The notes below the pieces were generated by a model, which searched no databases, had not been told where the DNA came from, and saw only the letters and a program-made list of their open reading frames with translations. A DNA stretch of 64,000 bases from Hyphomicrobiales bacterium (GTDB taxonomy: Bacteria > Pseudomonadota > Alphaproteobacteria > Rhizobiales > Rhizobiaceae): assembly GCA_017305935.1 (NCBI GenBank), contig JAFKJU010000008.1, positions 242,796 to 306,795 on the forward strand, read 5' to 3'. Below, piece after piece: positions 18,836-27,084 of the stretch. Both the position numbers and the translations under genes were made by a program. Numbering within the stretch: position 1 is the first letter of the stretch; each line of letters opens with the position of its first letter.

Positions 18836-19567
18836 TTACACCGGTCTCGCCATGCCGCGCCGCGAGCGTCTTTCGATGATGCCGATCGCGACGTTCGACA
18901 CCAGCGTCAGCGCCAGGTAGAGCACGCCCGCCGCCATGTAGAACATCATGTAGGCCTTGGTGGAGCCGGCTGCCTGGCGCGTCACCAGCGTCAGCTCGCT
19001 GAAACCGACGACGGCGAGCAGGGCGGTGTCCTTGGTGGCGATCAGCCAGAGATTGGAGAGGCCCGGAATGGCATAGGGCAGCATGGCCGGCAGCGTCACC
19101 CGGCGCATGACCAGCATCGGCGACATGCCGTAGGCGCGCGCCGCCTCGATCTGCCCCGGCGGCACCGCCTTGATGGCACCGCGCAGCACCTCGGTCGAAT
19201 AGGCGCCCTGCACCACGCCGATGACGAAGATACCGGCGACCAGCCCGTTGATATCGACCGGCCCGACGCCGAACAGCGCCAGAAGCTGGTTCACAGCATC
19301 CGTGCCGGCGTAGTAGAGCAGCAGGATCAACACCAGTTCCGGCACGGCGCGGATCAGCGTCGTATAGACCTCCATGAGGTCGCGCAGGATCGGGCCGCCA
19401 TAAAGCTTGCCGCAGGCGCCGCCGATACCGAGCAGCAGCCCGAGGCAGTAGCCGCCCACCGCAAGCTCCAGCGAGGCGACGAACCCCTTGAGTAGTACCC
19501 CGCCCCAGCCGGGCGCATCCAGCGCCAGCAGGCTGAGATCGAACATCGTGGCGGAGGATGCAGCCAT
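18836..19567 (-). CDS. Polar amino-acid ABC transporter permease, HisQ/OccQ type
   Basis: A 243-residue permease and partner of the HisM-like subunit. Membrane spans surround the EAA loop, seen as YSTEVLRGAIKAVPPGQIEA followed by ARAYGM. The start MAASSATMFDLSLL is preferred over an upstream ATG at 19585 because AGGGAA precedes it at normal spacing. It lies between the binding-protein gene and the second permease in a five-gene operon. Confidence 0.92.
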   Translation of the reverse strand: MAASSATMFDLSLLALDAPGWGGVLLKGFVASLELAVGGYCLGLLLGIGGACGKLYGGPILRDLMEVYTTLIRAVPELVLILLLYYAGTDAVNQLLALFGVGPVDINGLVAGIFVIGVVQGAYSTEVLRGAIKAVPPGQIEAARAYGMSPMLVMRRVTLPAMLPYAIPGLSNLWLIATKDTALLAVVGFSELTLVTRQAAGSTKAYMMFYMAAGVLYLALTLVSNVAIGIIERRSRRGMARPV

Positions 19568-19662
19568 CGGAAATTCCCTTCGCACCGGCGCCGGCCGACG
19601 AAGCGGCCTTCGCCTCGGATCGTTTCAGGCGGGCGGCCCGGCGCCGGGCCACCCGGCGGGGA

Positions 19663-20442
19663 TCATTTTCCGTAGATGTCGAAGGCGAAATACTTCTTGG
19701 AGAAGGCGTCGTAAGTGCCGTTGGCGCGGATCGCCTTGATGGCGGCGTTCAGCTTTTCCTTCAGCTCGGTCTCGCCCTTGCGGATGCCGATGCCGACGCC
19801 GAGGCCCAGGATCGCCGGATCGTCGGCGACGGTGCCTTTCAGGTCGCAGCAGGCGCCCTGCTCGGACTTCAGGAAGGCGTCGAGCGCGATCGAATCGGCC
19901 TGCACGGCGTCGATGCGGCCGGCGGCCAGATCCTGGTTGGCCTCATCCTGCGTCTGGTATTCCTTGATCTCGGTGCCGTTGGCGCCGAAATACTTGTTGG
20001 CATAGACCTGGTGGATGGTGGAGACCTGCACGCCGAGCACCTTGCCCTTCAGCCCCTCGGGCGTGGCGTCGAACTTCTGGTCCTTCGGGCCGATGATGCC
20101 GGGCGGCGTATTGTAATACTTGTCGGTGAAATCGATCGACTTGAGGCGCTCCTCGGTGATCGACATCGAACCGATGATCATATCGATCTTCTTGGAGTTC
20201 AGCGCCGGGATGATGCCGTCCCAGGCAACGGGGGTGACGACGCAGTCGAGCTTCGCTTCCTTGCAGATCGCATCCTTGAAATCGACTTCCCAGCCGACCC
20301 AGTTGCCATTGGCGTCCGGCGAGGTGAAGGGCGGATAGGGCTCGGCGGCGAAGCCGACCTTGAGCTGCTCGGCCGAGGCCGCCGCCATGCCGGCCAAGCC
20401 GATTGCGAGCGCCGCCACGAGCGTCTTGACGATGGATTTCAT
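19663..20442 (-). CDS. Periplasmic amino-acid-binding protein of the ABC transporter
   Basis: A 259-residue solute-binding protein of family 3 (SBP_bac_3). The signal peptide MKSIVKTLVAALAIGLAGMA ends near ASAEQ. The mature part starts LKVGFAAEPYPPF, the usual first strand of this fold. GSMSITEERLKSIDFT is the family signature region, and DLAAGRIDAVQADS the second-lobe ligand region. The closest known types bind lysine, arginine, ornithine, octopine or nopaline, so a basic amino acid or a derivative is likely. The ribosome site AAGGGGAAA is good. The frame reads on upstream through unrelated sequence, which is not part of the gene. Confidence 0.92.
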   Translation of the reverse strand: MKSIVKTLVAALAIGLAGMAAASAEQLKVGFAAEPYPPFTSPDANGNWVGWEVDFKDAICKEAKLDCVVTPVAWDGIIPALNSKKIDMIIGSMSITEERLKSIDFTDKYYNTPPGIIGPKDQKFDATPEGLKGKVLGVQVSTIHQVYANKYFGANGTEIKEYQTQDEANQDLAAGRIDAVQADSIALDAFLKSEQGACCDLKGTVADDPAILGLGVGIGIRKGETELKEKLNAAIKAIRANGTYDAFSKKYFAFDIYGK

Positions 20443-20501
20443 GAATTTCCCCTTTGTCTTGGTTTTTGGAATTTGGTTGGAAAAGGCAATCGAGGCCCGC
20501 A

Positions 20502-21275
20502 TCAATGGATGGAGCTGATGAACTTCTTCAGCCGCTCGGACTTCGGATCGCCGAAGAGCTGCGCGGGCGGGCCCTGCTCCTCGATAACGCCGTTGTGCAG
20601 GAAGACGACATGGCTGGAGACGTCGCGGGCGAATTTCATCTCGTGGGTGACGAGAATCATCGTGCGCTTCTCCTTGGCGAGATCGCCGATGACGGTGAGC
20701 ACCTCGCCCACCAGTTCGGGATCGAGCGCCGAGGTCGGCTCGTCGAACAGCATCACCAGCGGCTGAATGGCCAGCGCCCGGGCGATGGCGGCACGCTGCT
20801 GCTGGCCGCCGGACATGAACGACGGATAGACGTCGCGCTTTTCGTAGAGCCCGACGCGGCGCAGCAGCGCCTCGCCGATCTCGACCGCCTTGTCCCTGGG
20901 CATGCCCAGGACATGCACCGGCACCTCGATGACGTTCTGCAGCACCGTCATGTGCTGCCACAGGTTGAAACTCTGGAACACCATGCCGAGCTGGGTGCGG
21001 ATGCGCTGCACCTGCTTGCGGTTGGAAGGCATCAGCCCGCCATGGCCGTCGCTCTTCATGGTGATGGTTTCGCCGTGGATGGTGATCTCGCCGGCGCTCG
21101 GCAGCTCCAGCAGGTTGATGCAGCGCAGGAAGGTCGATTTCCCCGAGCCGGAACCGCCGATGATGGCGATGACATCGCCCTGTTTCGCCGTGAGAGAAAC
21201 GCCTTTGAGAACCTCGAGCGCGCCGAAGCGCTTGTGCAGGTTCGATACGTGAAGGGCCTCGGCCGTATCCGTCAT
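20502..21275 (-). CDS. Amino-acid ABC transporter ATP-binding protein (GlnQ/HisP type)
   Basis: A 257-residue ATPase that drives the importer. Walker A is GGSGSGKS, the Q loop is in GMVFQSFNLWQH, the signature is MSGGQQQR, Walker B is LVMLFDEPTSALDPE and the switch histidine is in VTHEM. It is the first gene of the operon ATPase - binding protein - two permeases - amidohydrolase. The region before the ATG is AT-rich (ATTATATAT) and has no clear ribosome site, so the start region is unusual. It is transcribed divergently from the TetR gene. Confidence 0.93.
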   Translation of the reverse strand: MTDTAEALHVSNLHKRFGALEVLKGVSLTAKQGDVIAIIGGSGSGKSTFLRCINLLELPSAGEITIHGETITMKSDGHGGLMPSNRKQVQRIRTQLGMVFQSFNLWQHMTVLQNVIEVPVHVLGMPRDKAVEIGEALLRRVGLYEKRDVYPSFMSGGQQQRAAIARALAIQPLVMLFDEPTSALDPELVGEVLTVIGDLAKEKRTMILVTHEMKFARDVSSHVVFLHNGVIEEQGPPAQLFGDPKSERLKKFISSIH

Positions 21276-21632
21276 ATATATAATCCGCCCATGCCAGGCA
21301 AACCTGCCCGGCCACCTGAAGCCAATAACTGTTCCCGCCAGCTTTTCATGGTTTTTCGGGCTGCGTCGCTGGCCGCGCCGCCCGGATTGATCAGGAGTTT
21401 TGCACTTGTCTGAAAATTATTCAAGCGTATAATAGCGGCCATCTGCACAAATTTCGACGCTTGGAACACAGGCGTTTTCTTCGGGGGATGAGGGGATGGC
21501 TGAATTCGGCGCGCGGCCGATGGCGACGCATTGGCGACGGTTTTCGATGCGTTGTCGGGATGCCGACGCCCGCGCCGCAGCCGTATGCGCCGGCCGCGAC
21601 GACCGGATGCCGCCCCTTCTCCGGCACGCTGC
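21276..21632. promoter_or_regulatory. Divergent control region between the ABC operon and the TetR gene
   Basis: A 357-bp gap that must hold both divergent promoters. On the plus strand TTGTCT (21406-21411) and TATAAT (21428-21433) are 16 bp apart, a good sigma-70 promoter for the TetR gene. An imperfect palindrome CTTG-N13-CAAG (21405-21425) overlaps it and is a candidate operator. No separate gene is supported here. Confidence 0.5.
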
Positions 21633-22289
21633 ATGAGCCGCCGCGCCTTCCATCGCGCCAGCGAGGCGGAACGGCGACAGGATCTCATATCCGCAACCCT
21701 GGACTGCATCACTGAACTCGGCGTGCAGGGAGCGACCGTGCGCCAGATCGCCACGCGGGCCGGCGTTACCGGCGGCCTCATCCGTCACTATTTCGACGGC
21801 AAGGACCAGATGGTCCAGGCCGCCTACCGCGACACGATGATGGGCATGACCCGCACCGCCATCGAGGCGGCCGAATCGCTGGATGCGGATGCCCGCACCC
21901 GCCTCGGGCGCTTCATCGTCGCCAACCTGACGCCGCCGGTCACCGATCCGCGCACCCTTTCGCTATGGGCCGGCTTCATCGGCCATGTCCGCCTCGACCC
22001 GACCTTCGGCGCCATTCACCGCGAAAACTATGCGGTGTTCCGCGAGGCGCTGGAAAGACTGGTGAGCGATTGCCTGCGCGAGGCCGGCCGGGCGCCGACC
22101 GCTGCGGAATGCCGGGCGCATTCCATCGCCATCAACGGCTTGATCGACGGGCTGTGGATCGAGGGATCGCTGGCTGCCGACATGTTTGACGATCGAGAAC
22201 TGGCCGAGACGGCGCTGCGCGCCGTCGAGGCGATGCTCGGCCTGCCGCCGGGCGGCCTTGGCGCAACTCCCACCATGCAAGAAGGATAG
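21633..22289 (+). CDS. TetR family transcriptional regulator (BetI-like)
   Basis: A 218-residue repressor. The N-terminal helix-turn-helix reads ATVRQIATRAGVTGGLIRHY followed by FDGKDQMV, the TetR signature. The C-terminal ligand-binding half resembles BetI-type regulators (LIDGLWIEGSLAADMFDD). The ATG chosen gives MSRRAFHRASEAERRQ, right before the HTH; the frame extends further upstream without similarity. The gene is divergent from the ABC/amidohydrolase operon and 4 bp upstream of an aminotransferase gene. It probably controls both in response to the imported compound. Confidence 0.88.
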   Translation: MSRRAFHRASEAERRQDLISATLDCITELGVQGATVRQIATRAGVTGGLIRHYFDGKDQMVQAAYRDTMMGMTRTAIEAAESLDADARTRLGRFIVANLTPPVTDPRTLSLWAGFIGHVRLDPTFGAIHRENYAVFREALERLVSDCLREAGRAPTAAECRAHSIAINGLIDGLWIEGSLAADMFDDRELAETALRAVEAMLGLPPGGLGATPTMQEG

Positions 22290-22293
22290 AATA

Positions 22294-23499
22294 ATGCGTT
22301 ACGCATCGATCACCGATCGGCTCGAACATCTCGGCTCCGGCAAATGGGCGGTCCACCTTGAGGCGCGGCGCATGGCCGCCGCCGGCGCGCCGATCATCGA
22401 GCTGACCATCGGCGAGCCCGACGTCCCCACCGATCCGGCGCTTCTGGCCGAATGCGCCCGCTCCATGCATGCCGGCCGCACCCGCTATTCCAACGGCCGC
22501 GGCGAGCCGGGCGTCGTCGCGGCGCTGGTCGCCAAATATGCCAGGCGCCGCCCCGACATCGACGAGCACAACATCCTCTGCTTCCCCGGCACCCAGACGG
22601 CGCTGTTCGCCGTGATGCTCGGCCTTGTGGAATCTGGCGACGGCGTGCTGGTCGGCGACCCCCTCTATGCGACCTATGAGGGCGTCATCGCCTCCACCGG
22701 CGCGCATATGATCCCGGTGCCGCTGCGCCCGGAAAAGGATTTCCACATGCAGGCCGAGGACCTGGAGAAGGCGATCACGCCGAATGCCCGGGTGCTGCTG
22801 CTCAACACCCCGCACAATCCGACCGGCGCCGTTCTCAGCCGCGACGAGATCGCCAGGCTCGGCGAAATCTGCCGCCGCCACGATCTCTGGATCGTCTGCG
22901 ACGAGGTTTATGAAGAGCTGATCTTCGACAAGCCCTTCGCCTCGCCCTTCGACAGCCCGGAACTGGCCGAGCGCACCATCGTCGTCTCCTCGATCTCGAA
23001 ATCCCATGCAGCGCCGGGTTTCCGAAGCGGCTGGGCCGTCGGCCCCGCCGAATTCTGCGACAAGCTGCTGCCGGTGTCCGAAACCATGCTGTTCGGCGGC
23101 CAGCCCTTCATCGCCGACATGACCGAGATGGCGATCTCGCAGCCCTTCCAGACCGCCGCCATCATGCGCCAGAAATACCGGACCCGCGCCGAACTGGTCT
23201 GCAAGACGCTGGCCGGTTCGAACCTGCTGCAGCCGCTGATGCCGGAAGGCGGCATGTTCATCGTCATCGACGTCTCGGCCACCGGCCTCAGCGGCGATGC
23301 CTTCGCCTGGGATCTGCTGAAGGACGAACAGGTTGCCGTCATGCCCGGCGCCTCCTTCGGCGAACAGGCGGCCGATTACGTGCGCGTCTCGCTGACGGTC
23401 GACGATGCGCTTCTGGTCACGGCGATGGAGCGCATGGTGGCGCTCGCCGGCCGCATCGCCGCCGAGGGCGCGCCCAGGCCGCGCAGCCTCAGCGCCTGA
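22294..23499 (+). CDS. PLP-dependent class I/II aminotransferase
   Basis: A 401-residue fold-type I aminotransferase. It has the family start LTIGEPDVPTDP, the NTPHNPTGAVLS cofactor loop, CDEVYEEL, and the PLP-lysine motif SSISKSHAAPGFRSGW. The arginine that binds substrate carboxylate is in DYVRVSLTV. AAGGA precedes the ATG. It is co-transcribed with the TetR regulator. Given the neighbouring amino-acid importer and N-acyl hydrolase, it likely deaminates the released amino acid. Specificity is unknown. Confidence 0.9.
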   Translation: MRYASITDRLEHLGSGKWAVHLEARRMAAAGAPIIELTIGEPDVPTDPALLAECARSMHAGRTRYSNGRGEPGVVAALVAKYARRRPDIDEHNILCFPGTQTALFAVMLGLVESGDGVLVGDPLYATYEGVIASTGAHMIPVPLRPEKDFHMQAEDLEKAITPNARVLLLNTPHNPTGAVLSRDEIARLGEICRRHDLWIVCDEVYEELIFDKPFASPFDSPELAERTIVVSSISKSHAAPGFRSGWAVGPAEFCDKLLPVSETMLFGGQPFIADMTEMAISQPFQTAAIMRQKYRTRAELVCKTLAGSNLLQPLMPEGGMFIVIDVSATGLSGDAFAWDLLKDEQVAVMPGASFGEQAADYVRVSLTVDDALLVTAMERMVALAGRIAAEGAPRPRSLSA

Positions 23500-23526
23500 T
23501 CCCTTTCCCGAGACCGGCTCAAAGCG

Positions 23527-23556
23527 GCCGCATCCGGTTTCCGGGTGCGGCTTTTT
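23527..23556 (+). terminator. Terminator of the TetR-aminotransferase unit
   Basis: The stem GCCGCATCCGG / CCGGGTGCGGC has a 3-nt loop and is followed by five T, about 28 bp after the aminotransferase stop. Confidence 0.85.
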
Positions 23557-23650
23557 GCCGGCCCTCGCCCAAAAGATCTCGGTCGCCCCACGGAACCGGA
23601 CCGTAGGCTCGCGCATTATTTGCGCAGTTGGAATTCATATGGAGGCGAAG

Positions 23651-23728
23651 ATGAAAGGAATACTACTTTGGCTGATCGGAATTCCGCTTCCGATTATCCT
23701 GCTTCTGTATTTCTTCCATTACCTTTAA
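23651..23728 (+). CDS. 25-residue hydrophobic membrane peptide
   Basis: The peptide is MKGILLWLIGIPLPIILLLY followed by FFHYL, a single predicted transmembrane helix with a Pro-x-Pro kink. A near-ideal ribosome site, GGAGG, stands 5 bp before the ATG. Very similar mini-proteins with the core LWLIGIP are, as far as I recall, widespread in rhizobia, often unannotated. It lies just upstream of the DUF1328 small membrane protein. Function is unknown. Confidence 0.6.
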   Translation: MKGILLWLIGIPLPIILLLYFFHYL

Positions 23729-23815
23729 AAGAGATAAAAATTCGCCCGATATGACTTGGCGGAAAGTGATCGATAGTTCGATCGACCGCTAGAATTCACG
23801 CGAAGGAGCTTCACG

Positions 23816-23980
23816 ATGCTGTATTATGCGCTCGTTTTTCTTGTCGTTGCACTGGTGGCCGGTGTTCTCGGTTTCGGCGGCATTGCCGGCGCGTCCGCCT
23901 CGATCGCCCAGGTTCTGTTCTTCCTGTTCCTGGTGCTGTTCCTGGCCTCGCTGGTCATCCGCCTGGTGCGTGGCGCCTGA
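23816..23980 (+). CDS. DUF1328 / UPF0391 small membrane protein (YtjA family)
   Basis: A 54-residue protein with two membrane helices: [20 protein letters not shown], then [19 protein letters not shown]. The GIAG(A)xA turn between the helices is the DUF1328 signature. The ribosome site AAGGAGCT precedes the ATG. The family is common in proteobacteria and often stress-associated, without a defined function. The gene is short and lies in a different frame from longer spurious ORFs. Confidence 0.85.
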   Translation: MLYYALVFLVVALVAGVLGFGGIAGASASIAQVLFFLFLVLFLASLVIRLVRGA

Positions 23981-24027
23981 GGAAAACCATCATGTCATGG
24001 GCTTCTCCTCCCCTTGCCCATGAAACG

Positions 24028-24058
24028 AAAAACCCGCCGGTCGCCCGGCGGGTTTTTT
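24028..24058. terminator. Bidirectional terminator between DUF1328 and leuC
   Basis: A 13-bp stem, AAAAACCCGCCGG / CCGGCGGGTTTTT, with a 4-nt loop. It serves the rightward DUF1328 gene and the convergent leuC. Confidence 0.9.
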
Positions 24059-24084
24059 GTCGGAATGTCTTGGGCCGAAAAGGC

Positions 24085-25494
24085 TCAGTTCCAGTCGCGG
24101 ATATCGACGAAGTGGCCGGCGATCGCCGCCGCCGCCGCCATGGCGGGCGACACCAGATGGGTGCGGCCCTTGAAGCCCTGGCGTCCCTCGAAGTTGCGGT
24201 TGGAGGTCGAGGCGCAACGCTCGCCCGGCTTCAGCCGGTCGTCGTTCATCGCCAGGCACATGGAGCAGCCCGGCTCGCGCCAGTCGAAGCCGGCCGCCTT
24301 GAAGATGACGTCGAGGCCTTCCTTCTCCGCCTGCTCCTTCACCAGCCCCGAGCCCGGAACGATCATGGCGCTGACGGTGGATGCCACCTGCCTGCCTGCG
24401 ACGACCTTGGCGACGGCGCGCAGATCCTCGATGCGGCCATTGGTGCAGGAGCCGATGAAGACGCGGTCGACGGCGATGTCGGTGATCTTCGTGCCTGGCT
24501 TCAGGCCCATATAGTCGAGCGCACGCCACTTGGAGGCGCGCTTGTTCTCGTCCTGGATCTCGTCCGGGTTCGGAACCGCGCCCTGAACCGAGATGACGTC
24601 TTCCGGCGAGGAGCCCCAGGAGACGATCGGCGGCAGGTTGGCGGCGTCGAGCACGACGACGCGGTCGTAATGGGCGCCCTCGTCGGTATGCAGCGTTTTC
24701 CAGTAGTCGAGCGCCATGTCCCAGGCCTTGCCCTTGGGAGCGCGCGGCTTGTCCTGGACGTAGGCGAAGGTGGTTTCGTCCGGCGCGATCAGGCCGGCGC
24801 GGGCGCCGCCTTCGATCGTCATGTTGCAGATCGTCATGCGGCCTTCCATCGACAGCGAGCGGATCGCTTCGCCGGCGAATTCGATGACGTAGCCGGTGCC
24901 GCCGGCGGTGCCGATCTCGCCGATGATGGCGAGGATGATGTCCTTGGCGGTGACGCCCGGCGGCAGCTGGTTGTCGACGCGCACCAGCATGTTCTTCGCC
25001 TTCTTCTGGATCAGCGTCTGCGTCGCCAGAACGTGCTCGACTTCAGACGTGCCGATCCCGTGCGCCAGCGCGCCGAATGCGCCGTGCGTGGAGGTGTGGC
25101 TGTCGCCGCAGACGATGGTCATGCCCGGCAGGGTAAAGCCCTGTTCCGGCCCGACGATGTGGACGATGCCCTGGCGGATATCGTTTTCGGAATAGTATTC
25201 GACACCGAAATCGGCGGCATTCCTGGCCAGCGCCTCGACCTGGATGCGGCTTTCCTCGTTCTTGATGCCGAGCTTGCGGTCCGGCGAGGTCGGCACGTTG
25301 TGGTCGACGACGGCCAGCGTCTTCTCGGGATGGCGAACCTTGCGGCCGGCCATGCGCAGGCCCTCGAAGGCCTGCGGCGAGGTCACTTCATGGACCAGAT
25401 GGCGGTCGATATAGAGAAGACAGGTTCCGTCGTCTTGGCTGTTGACAACGTGATCGTCCCAGATCTTGTCGTAGAGGGTGCGGGGTGCGCTCAT
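24085..25494 (-). CDS. leuC: 3-isopropylmalate dehydratase large subunit
   Basis: A 469-residue aconitase-family subunit. With LeuD it isomerises 2-isopropylmalate to 3-isopropylmalate in leucine synthesis. It starts [17 protein letters not shown]. The 4Fe-4S ligands are the cysteine in FIGSCTNGR near residue 349 and the pair in [10 protein letters not shown] near 411. [14 protein letters not shown] is also conserved. Length is normal. It is alone, with a shared terminator. leuD and leuB lie about 16 kb away on the other strand. Confidence 0.97.
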   Translation of the reverse strand: MSAPRTLYDKIWDDHVVNSQDDGTCLLYIDRHLVHEVTSPQAFEGLRMAGRKVRHPEKTLAVVDHNVPTSPDRKLGIKNEESRIQVEALARNAADFGVEYYSENDIRQGIVHIVGPEQGFTLPGMTIVCGDSHTSTHGAFGALAHGIGTSEVEHVLATQTLIQKKAKNMLVRVDNQLPPGVTAKDIILAIIGEIGTAGGTGYVIEFAGEAIRSLSMEGRMTICNMTIEGGARAGLIAPDETTFAYVQDKPRAPKGKAWDMALDYWKTLHTDEGAHYDRVVVLDAANLPPIVSWGSSPEDVISVQGAVPNPDEIQDENKRASKWRALDYMGLKPGTKITDIAVDRVFIGSCTNGRIEDLRAVAKVVAGRQVASTVSAMIVPGSGLVKEQAEKEGLDVIFKAAGFDWREPGCSMCLAMNDDRLKPGERCASTSNRNFEGRQGFKGRTHLVSPAMAAAAAIAGHFVDIRDWN

Positions 25495-25798
25495 GGCTGG
25501 ATATCCATCAATATACGGGGTCGGGGGATCGGCGGTCGATGGCCGCCGGACGTGATCGGATCGGAAGGACGATCAGGAGAGTCGGCTGTTGAGTGCCCCG
25601 GAAACGCGCGCGAAAAAGCGTGCCGGCAGACGCTTGTGGTCCTGCAGCACGTAAACGAAAGGCGCGAGGCATCCGAATTTCGATCCCATGGGCGCGCTCA
25701 TAGCAATTTTCGGCGGCTTCGGCAATGCATTTCACGGGCCGGCGTGGCGGCCGCGCAACGCAAATGGGAGGCGGCGATCTTGAAACCTTAACGAATCA
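25495..25798. other. Intergenic region between leuC and rsfS
   Basis: These 304 bp separate two divergent genes and must hold both promoters. I found no leucine-rich leader peptide, no T-box-like or riboswitch-like fold that I recognise, and no supported small gene. Confidence 0.45.
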
Positions 25799-26290
25799 AT
25801 GCCTATCTTTGTCATCGATTGGGGCTCTGTGCCCGAATCATACGTGCCTGTTCTGTTACGAAGGAAAGGAAGAACTCTGACAACAGTACACGCCAAGGGG
25901 GGAGCACGCACCGCTACCCCGAAAAGCCCGGATCGTGGCGCCGATGCCGCAACCCGCGGGCTTCAACTGGTCCTCCTCAGCCTGGAGGACTCCAAGGCAG
26001 AAGACATCGTCACCCTCAACATTGCCGGAAAGTCCGCGCTCGGAGACTACATGGTCGTCGCCTCCGGTCGCTCGAGCAGGCATGTGGCCGCCATCTGCGA
26101 CCACCTGATCGCCGATCTCAAGGACGAAGGTTTCGGCAACACCCGCGTCGAAGGCATGGAAACCGGCGACTGGGTGCTGATTGACACCGGTGACATCATC
26201 GTCCATGTGTTCCGCCCCGAAATCCGCGAGTTCTACAACATCGAGAAGATGTGGGCCGCGCCGGATCTTGAGGAAGAGACACTGCACTGA
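25799..26290 (+). CDS. rsfS: Ribosomal silencing factor RsfS
   Basis: The Iojap/RsfS family protein binds ribosomal protein uL14 and stops subunit joining when nutrients are short. The core is complete: LEDSKAEDIVTLNIAGKSAL, then DYMVVASGRSSRHVAAI, and the end VFRPEIREFYNIEKMW. The N-terminus is uncertain. The frame is open from an ATG at 25799, but a strong ribosome site, AAGGAAAGGAAG, stands right before a CTG at 25877 that would give (M)TTVHAKGGART, the N-terminus I expect for rhizobial RsfS. It is first in a rightward run with rlmH, envC and ctpA. Confidence 0.93.
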   Translation: MPIFVIDWGSVPESYVPVLLRRKGRTLTTVHAKGGARTATPKSPDRGADAATRGLQLVLLSLEDSKAEDIVTLNIAGKSALGDYMVVASGRSSRHVAAICDHLIADLKDEGFGNTRVEGMETGDWVLIDTGDIIVHVFRPEIREFYNIEKMWAAPDLEEETLH

Positions 26291-26349
26291 TCGCCCTTGC
26301 CGGCATGTCGCGGTCGCTTTGACGGTCGGGCCGAAGGGCGGCGTATAAA

Positions 26350-26404
26350 GCATTTCCAGGAAAAGTGGATACCGGTTTTCCGTCCGGAAATGCGATTAGA
26401 CAAA
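26350..26404. repeat. Rhizobial intergenic palindromic repeat, copy A
   Basis: Nested inverted repeats: GCATTTCC / GGAAATGC on the outside and GGAAAA / TTTTCC inside, with CCGGTTTTCCGTCCGG in the centre. It matches the short palindromic element I know as frequent between rhizobial genes (RIME/BIME-like). It lies between rsfS and rlmH. Related copies occur at 31641, 53058 and, reversed and more diverged, 63474. Confidence 0.6.
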
Positions 26405-26441
26405 GTCGCGGGCAAACGAGGCCCGACGGAACGAACACGAC

Positions 26442-26924
26442 ATGCGCATCGGCCTGTTTGCGGTTGGCCGGCTCAAAGCCGGGCCTGAGAAGGATCTTGC
26501 GGCCCGTTACCTGGAGCGGCTGGCCAAGGCAGGCCCTGCCATCGGCATCGAGCTTTCGCGCGTCGCCGAGGTGGGGGAAAGCCGCGCCTCGAATGCGGAA
26601 ACGCGCAAGCGCGAAGAGGCGGTCCTGCTCGACAAGGCCCTGCCCGAGGGCGCCATCCTGATCCTGCTCGACGAGCGCGGCAAGGCGCTCGACAGCGAGG
26701 CTTTCGCCGGCCTGATCGGCCAGTATCGCGACCAGGGCAAACGTGACCTCATGGTCGCCATCGGTGGCGCCGACGGCCTGGATCCTGCGCTGTACCAGAA
26801 GGCCGATGCCGTCATTTGTCTCGGCAAGATGACCTGGCCGCACCAGCTCGTGCGCATCCTGATCGCCGAACAGCTTTACAGGGCGGTGACGATCCTCTCC
26901 GGCCATCCCTATCACCGGGTCTGA
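26442..26924 (+). CDS. rlmH: 23S rRNA (pseudouridine1915-N3)-methyltransferase
   Basis: A 160-residue SPOUT methyltransferase. It methylates pseudouridine 1915 in helix 69 of 23S rRNA on the assembled 70S ribosome. The trefoil-knot SAM site is seen in ILLDERGKALDSEAFA, VAIGGADGLDP and the tail LGKMTWPHQLVRILIAEQLY, then RAVTILSGHPYHR. Length is standard. It follows rsfS, a pairing found in many bacteria. Confidence 0.97.
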   Translation: MRIGLFAVGRLKAGPEKDLAARYLERLAKAGPAIGIELSRVAEVGESRASNAETRKREEAVLLDKALPEGAILILLDERGKALDSEAFAGLIGQYRDQGKRDLMVAIGGADGLDPALYQKADAVICLGKMTWPHQLVRILIAEQLYRAVTILSGHPYHRV

Positions 26925-27084
26925 AACACCCGGTCCGCCAAAATTGTCACGCAGCAGCAAGTGAGGCTTGCGCCAAACTTGCGCCTTAAAGCCGGCCTCC
27001 TATGGATCACGGCGTTGTTCCTTGGCGAAAGCTCGCAAATCAGCTTAAGACTCCGCCCTTGTACGTTTTCCCGACCGGATCCCG

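Noticed and set aside
23592..23617. EcfG-type promoter (GGAAC-N17-CATT) before the 25-residue peptide gene
   Set aside because: The -35 fits, but the -10 differs from the expected CGTT; not strong enough to list as a feature.
25495..25798. Leader peptide or riboswitch before leuC
   Set aside because: No run of leucine codons, no attenuator-like pair of hairpins and no known aptamer motif was found.
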